Below the pieces are notes generated by a model. That model did no database searches. It saw only the letters and a list, made by a program, of their open reading frames with translations, and had not been told where the DNA came from. 64,000 bases of DNA from assembly GCF_030064165.1 (NCBI RefSeq), contig NZ_CP125947.1, forward strand, positions 2,046,001 to 2,110,000. Reading direction: 5' to 3'. The DNA is from Comamonas resistens. GTDB lineage: Bacteria; Pseudomonadota; Gammaproteobacteria; Burkholderiales; Burkholderiaceae_C. Both the position numbers and the translations under genes were made by a program. Positions 60,835 to 64,000 of this stretch are shown one piece after another; positions within the stretch are counted from its first letter, which is position 1, and each line of letters starts with the position of its first letter.

Positions 60835-62397
60835 ATGACCGATATGCCTCAAGCCAATCTTTTCAGCGCCTTGCGCGCTGCTTTTCCTACAGACCTGAAA
60901 AAAATCGCGGTGGAGGCGATCGAGCCCGATGGCCAGAGTCTGTACTACAGCTGGGCCGATCTGGACCATGGCAGCGCCCGCATTGCCAATCTGCTGGTGT
61001 CGCTGAACCTGCCCGAAGGCAGCCGCATTGCGGTACAGGTGGAAAAATCGGTAGAAGCCATGATGCTATATCTGGCCACCTTGCGTGCAGGCCATGTGTT
61101 TCTGCCACTGAACACGGCTTATCAGGCGGCCGAGGTGGAGTACTTCATCACCAACGCCGAGCCTGCGGTGGTGGTCTGCGACCCTGGCAGCTTTGGCTGG
61201 GTGTCCAAGCTGGCCTTCAACAATGGGGTAGGGCATGTCTACACGCTGGGCGCCGACCGCACAGGTACGCTGCTGGAGCGTGCGGCCCACCACGGCGACG
61301 AGCAGCAGCCCGTGCCGCGCGCCAGCGATGATCTAGCGGCCATTCTCTATACCAGCGGCACGACGGGGCGCAGCAAGGGCGCCATGCTGACCCATGGCAA
61401 TTTGCTGACCAATGCGGCCATGCTCAAGGTGTACTGGGGTTGGCAGGAAGACGATGTGCTCATTCATGCCCTGCCCATCTTCCATGTGCATGGCCTGTTT
61501 GTGGCCATCCATGGCGCGCTGCTCAATGGCAGCCCCATGATCTGGTTTGCCAAGTTCGATCCCCAGGCCGTGATGGCCCGCTTCAAGGATGCAACCGTGT
61601 TCATGGGCGTGCCCACGCTCTATGTGCGCATGCTGGCCGATGCGCGGCTGGACCGCGACACGGCCGCCCATATGCGGCTGTTCATCTCGGGCTCGGCCCC
61701 CATGCTGATCGAAACCTTCCGTGCCTGGAAGACGCGCACAGGCCACACGATTCTGGAGCGCTACGGCATGAGCGAGACCATCATGCTGACGTCCAACCCC
61801 TATGCGCCCGATCCCCGCTATGGCAATGAAGACGAGCGCCGTGGCGGCACCGTGGGATTTCCTCTGCCCGGAGTCGGTGTGCGCATCCAGGGCGACGACG
61901 GCAAGGCCTTGCCCGCCGGCGAGATCGGCAACATCGAAGTGCAGGGGCCCAATGTCTTCAAGGGCTACTGGCGCATGCCCGAGAAAACGGCCGAAGAGTT
62001 CACGGCTGATGGCTGGTTCAAGACCGGCGATGTGGGCATACAGGATGATCGCGGCTATTTCACCATCGTGGGGCGCAGCAAGGACTTGATCATCTCCGGT
62101 GGCTACAACGTCTATCCGGCCGAGATCGAAGGCTTCATCAACGATCTGGCGGGCGTGGACGAAAGCGCAGTGGTCGGCGTGCCGCACCCGGATTTTGGCG
62201 AGGTCGGCGTGGCCGTCATCGTGCCGCGCAAGGGCGCGCAGGTGGAGGGACAGAAAATCATAGACACCCTGAAGGCGCAACTGGCCAACTTCAAGGTGCC
62301 CAAGCGCTGCTATGTGGTGGACAGCCTGCCGCGCAACACCATGGGCAAGGTGCAGAAGAAGCTGCTGCGTGACCGGTACCAGAAGGAATTTGCCTGA
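60835..62397 (+). CDS. malonyl-CoA synthetase-like AMP-forming acyl-CoA ligase (MatB-like)
   Basis: A 520-residue ANL-superfamily ligase that activates a carboxylic acid, here probably malonate, to its CoA ester with ATP. The P-loop is LYTSGTTGRSKGAML; others are ERYGMSETIM, FKTGDVG, GRSKDLIISGGYNVYPAEIE and the catalytic Lys in PRNTMGKVQKK. MatB proteins carry an Arg in the acid-binding region; I cannot locate it with certainty. ATG 60835 gives MTDMPQANLFSALRAAF; the frame opens earlier at 60706 without similarity. Context (malonyl-CoA decarboxylase two genes upstream) strongly supports malonate over other acids. Confidence 0.88.
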   Translation: MTDMPQANLFSALRAAFPTDLKKIAVEAIEPDGQSLYYSWADLDHGSARIANLLVSLNLPEGSRIAVQVEKSVEAMMLYLATLRAGHVFLPLNTAYQAAEVEYFITNAEPAVVVCDPGSFGWVSKLAFNNGVGHVYTLGADRTGTLLERAAHHGDEQQPVPRASDDLAAILYTSGTTGRSKGAMLTHGNLLTNAAMLKVYWGWQEDDVLIHALPIFHVHGLFVAIHGALLNGSPMIWFAKFDPQAVMARFKDATVFMGVPTLYVRMLADARLDRDTAAHMRLFISGSAPMLIETFRAWKTRTGHTILERYGMSETIMLTSNPYAPDPRYGNEDERRGGTVGFPLPGVGVRIQGDDGKALPAGEIGNIEVQGPNVFKGYWRMPEKTAEEFTADGWFKTGDVGIQDDRGYFTIVGRSKDLIISGGYNVYPAEIEGFINDLAGVDESAVVGVPHPDFGEVGVAVIVPRKGAQVEGQKIIDTLKAQLANFKVPKRCYVVDSLPRNTMGKVQKKLLRDRYQKEFA

Positions 62398-62511
62398 TCC
62401 ATCTGTCTCATCCGGGAGCTGGCTCAGCCTTTTGGTGCCTTGCCGAGGGTTTTGGATGTTCCGGATTAGGAGGCTGGGTATTCTTTGAGTTTGAACTTGA
62501 CTCCTGAATTC

Positions 62512-62536
62512 GCAGCAGCTAGCGCTTGTCCCTGCT
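62512..62536. repeat. dispersed palindromic repeat, family B, copy 7
   Basis: AGCAGCTAGCGCTTGTCC is one intact arm of family B in the gap between the convergent ligase and stress-protein genes. Confidence 0.5.
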
Positions 62537-62560
62537 CAGTTTTGGTCTTTAAACTCTGAA

Positions 62561-62598
62561 AAACAAAAGCAGCTCCTGCGGAAGCTGCTTTTGTTTTG
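62561..62598 (-). terminator. intrinsic terminator between the ligase and the stress-protein genes
   Basis: A 14-bp stem AAACAAAAGCAGCT / AGCTGCTTTTGTTT flanked by A/T-rich sequence, 41 bases from the stress-protein stop. It can serve both convergent genes. The inner AGCAGCT is shared with family B. Confidence 0.85.
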
Positions 62599-62638
62599 TG
62601 AGCGCATGCTTTTCAGGGGCATGCGCCACGGCCTGGCT

Positions 62639-63082
62639 TCAGCGCAGGACCAGGACTGGAATGGGCGAGTGTGTGAGCACATGCTGGGTTTCGCTGCCCA
62701 GCAGCAGGCGCTGCAGGCCCTTGCGGCCGTGCGATGCCATGACGATCAGATCGCAGTCATGTTTCTTGGCCGCTTCCACGATGGACTCTGCCACCAGGTC
62801 GGAGTGCGCGATTTCGGTGGTCACGCTCACCTTGCGTTCATGGCCGAAGGTCTTGATGCCGTCAAGCAGGGTCTGGGCCTGCTGTGTCCACTGTTCCTCG
62901 ATACGCTTGGCCTCCTTGATGTCCAGCAGATCGCTGCCTTCCAGGTAGCTGCGTGGATAGTGAGAAACCACTTTCAATGCCAGAACCTGTGCGCCGCACA
63001 GTGCCGCCAGATCCAGGCCCGCGTGCACAGCCTTGTCGGAGAGTTCGGTGCCGTCAGTGGCAATCAAGATGCGGTTGTACAT
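62639..63082 (-). CDS. universal stress protein (UspA family)
   Basis: A 147-residue UspA-fold protein. It starts MYNRILIATDGTELSDKAVHAGLDLAALCGAQVLALKV and ends GSETQHVLTHSPIPVLVLR. The ATP-binding pattern GxxGRKGLxRLLLGSxxxxV is visible as SHGRKGLQRLLLGSETQHV, so it likely binds nucleotide. ATG 63082 is supported by AGGAG 7 bases upstream; the frame opens 14 codons earlier. It is divergent from a CcoI-like gene, with a TTGAT-N4-GTCAA box between. The box centre is about 41 bases before the predicted start of transcription (-10-like TATGCT at 63125-63120), fitting class II activation by FNR in low oxygen. Confidence 0.9.
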   Translation of the reverse strand: MYNRILIATDGTELSDKAVHAGLDLAALCGAQVLALKVVSHYPRSYLEGSDLLDIKEAKRIEEQWTQQAQTLLDGIKTFGHERKVSVTTEIAHSDLVAESIVEAAKKHDCDLIVMASHGRKGLQRLLLGSETQHVLTHSPIPVLVLR

Positions 63083-63146
63083 AGAGAGCTCCTTTTCGCA
63101 GTTGTTCTGTAGGCCTATAAGCATAGTTCCTTGGGGCTGTTAACGG

Positions 63147-63160
63147 TTGATTAATGTCAA
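63147..63160. promoter_or_regulatory. FNR/Anr box between usp and ccoI
   Basis: TTGAT-TAAT-GTCAA differs from the FNR consensus TTGAT-N4-ATCAA at one position. It lies between a stress-protein gene and a CcoI-like gene, both common members of FNR regulons. On the minus strand a TATGCT -10 places the centre near -41; on the plus strand the box lies 41 bases before the ATG at 63195. Confidence 0.75.
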
Positions 63161-63194
63161 GGTGGGTATCATGGCCGCCAGTTACGCTTGAGAC

Positions 63195-64000
63195 ATGTTC
63201 CAGACAACCCCTGTTCAGCCCCGCCCGGACGAGCAGGCTGCTATTGATACTGGTTCCCCCGTTCAGCCACAGGCATCAAGCCACCTGCTGGACGATCCGC
63301 ACGAGTGGAGTTCTTTCGGTCGTCCCGCCGCGCAGAACCCCCAGGCTCCGATTCCCGAAGATCCGACCGAATCCCCGGTGTGGGATTCCTTTGTGGTTTT
63401 GGAAGGCATGCACTGCGCTGCATGCGCGCTGACCATCGAGGAAGCGCTGAAAGCCGTACCCGGAGTGGAGGGAGCCGAAGTCAGTGCAGCCACAAGACGT
63501 GCCCGGGTCGTGTGGCGCCACGCCCAAGTGCTTCCATCCCAATGGATGGAGGCCGTAGCGCGTGCCGGCTATCACGCCATGCCTGCGCGCGATGCCTTCG
63601 CGCGCGAGATTCGTCTGGCCGAAACGCGCCGCGCACTGTGGCGCTGGCTGGTGGCAGGCTTTTGCATGATGCAGGTCATGATGTATGCGTGGCCGGCCTA
63701 TAACGCCAAGCCCGGCGATCTGTCTCTGGAGATGGAAACCCTGTTGCGCTGGGCCTCCTGGGTGATTTCTTTGCCCGTGGTGCTGTTTTGCTGCGGCCCG
63801 TTTTTCAAAAGCGCGCTCAAGGACATCGGCCAGCGCCGCGTGAGCATGGACTTGCCTGTGGCCATAGGCATGCTGATCACCTTTGTCATCAGCACGCTGG
63901 GCACCTTCGATCCCTCCGGACCTTTTGGTCACGAAGTCTTTTTTGACTCCCTGACCATGTTTGTCTTCTTTCTGCTCACCGGCCGCTGGCTGGAGTTGCG
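63195..64000 (+). CDS. ccoI: copper-translocating P-type ATPase (CcoI/FixI-like), partial
   Basis: The first 268 residues of a heavy-metal P1B-ATPase, cut by the window end. An N-terminal disordered region of about 60 residues is followed by a metal-binding domain with GMHCAAC (Cys74 and Cys77), helices (LWRWLVAGFCMMQVMMYAWP, ASWVISLPVVLFCCGPFFKSALKDIGQRRVSMDLPVAIGMLITFVIS), and the block FFDSLTMFVFFLLTGRWLEL. RRVSMDLPVAIGM and FFDSLTMFV are typical of CcoI/FixI, which supplies copper to cbb3 cytochrome oxidase, rather than CopA. ccoS and ccoNOQP would be expected downstream. No stop is present within the window. Confidence 0.85.
   Translation, partial: MFQTTPVQPRPDEQAAIDTGSPVQPQASSHLLDDPHEWSSFGRPAAQNPQAPIPEDPTESPVWDSFVVLEGMHCAACALTIEEALKAVPGVEGAEVSAATRRARVVWRHAQVLPSQWMEAVARAGYHAMPARDAFAREIRLAETRRALWRWLVAGFCMMQVMMYAWPAYNAKPGDLSLEMETLLRWASWVISLPVVLFCCGPFFKSALKDIGQRRVSMDLPVAIGMLITFVISTLGTFDPSGPFGHEVFFDSLTMFVFFLLTGRWLEL

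Noticed and set aside
1..64000. CRISPR arrays, insertion sequences, prophage or integrase genes
   Set aside because: No regular repeat-spacer array, transposase or integrase frame was seen.

Overview
The window reads as chromosomal DNA of a betaproteobacterium of the family Comamonadaceae, most likely Comamonas testosteroni or a close relative. The evidence is high GC content, three Bug/TctC-type solute-binding proteins, the phaR-neighbouring 3beta/17beta-hydroxysteroid dehydrogenase that I recognise from C. testosteroni, the rimP-nusA-infB-rbfA-truB-typA operon, and dispersed short palindromes typical of this family. No phage, plasmid, insertion sequence or CRISPR array is visible. Gene density is high, and nearly all genes are intact and flanked by clear intrinsic terminators.

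Layout. 1-5.9 kb: murB, an exported protein, phaR, the steroid dehydrogenase, two VOC proteins and a Sel1-repeat protein. 6.0-12.6 kb: a TetR regulator divergent from a complete RND multidrug efflux operon, with a perfect 18-bp operator candidate between them. 12.8-13.1 kb: two identical tRNA-Ser(GGA) genes in tandem. 13.2-17.9 kb: a QmcA/NfeD membrane pair, an arginine-type decarboxylase with a histone-H1-like tail, and a VanZ-like protein. 18-22.2 kb: a Bug protein, CoA-transferase and HMG-CoA-lyase-like operon divergent from an IclR regulator. 22.2-24.8 kb: a periplasmic ATP-dependent DNA ligase, lipoprotein SodC and FabI. 24.9-30.7 kb: a Yej-type peptide ABC transporter.

30.9-33.1 kb: a 53-residue basic protein, CbpM/CbpA co-chaperones and a thioredoxin-like protein. 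33.1-41.6 kb: the transcription/translation operon, whose strong promoter is followed at once by an intrinsic terminator. 41.6-44.7 kb: a LysR regulator divergent from an SdsA-type alkylsulfatase. 44.8-45.4 kb: a small cytochrome c and a small Trp-rich protein. 45.5-53.6 kb: a second RND system of heavy-metal type, read in the same direction as an upstream two-component system. 53.8-57.9 kb: ilvD, a Bug protein and lgt. 58.1-62.4 kb: malonyl-CoA decarboxylase, a Bug protein and a malonyl-CoA-synthetase-like enzyme, together a malonate utilisation unit. 62.6-64 kb: a universal stress protein divergent from a CcoI-like copper ATPase cut by the window end, with an FNR-type box between them.

Most of the content is core metabolism, envelope and gene-expression functions. 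The less ordinary signals are regulatory or repetitive: well-formed operator palindromes, a promoter-terminator leader before nusA, two families of dispersed repeats, and a chromatin-protein-like tail on a metabolic enzyme. I found no clearly new multi-gene system.
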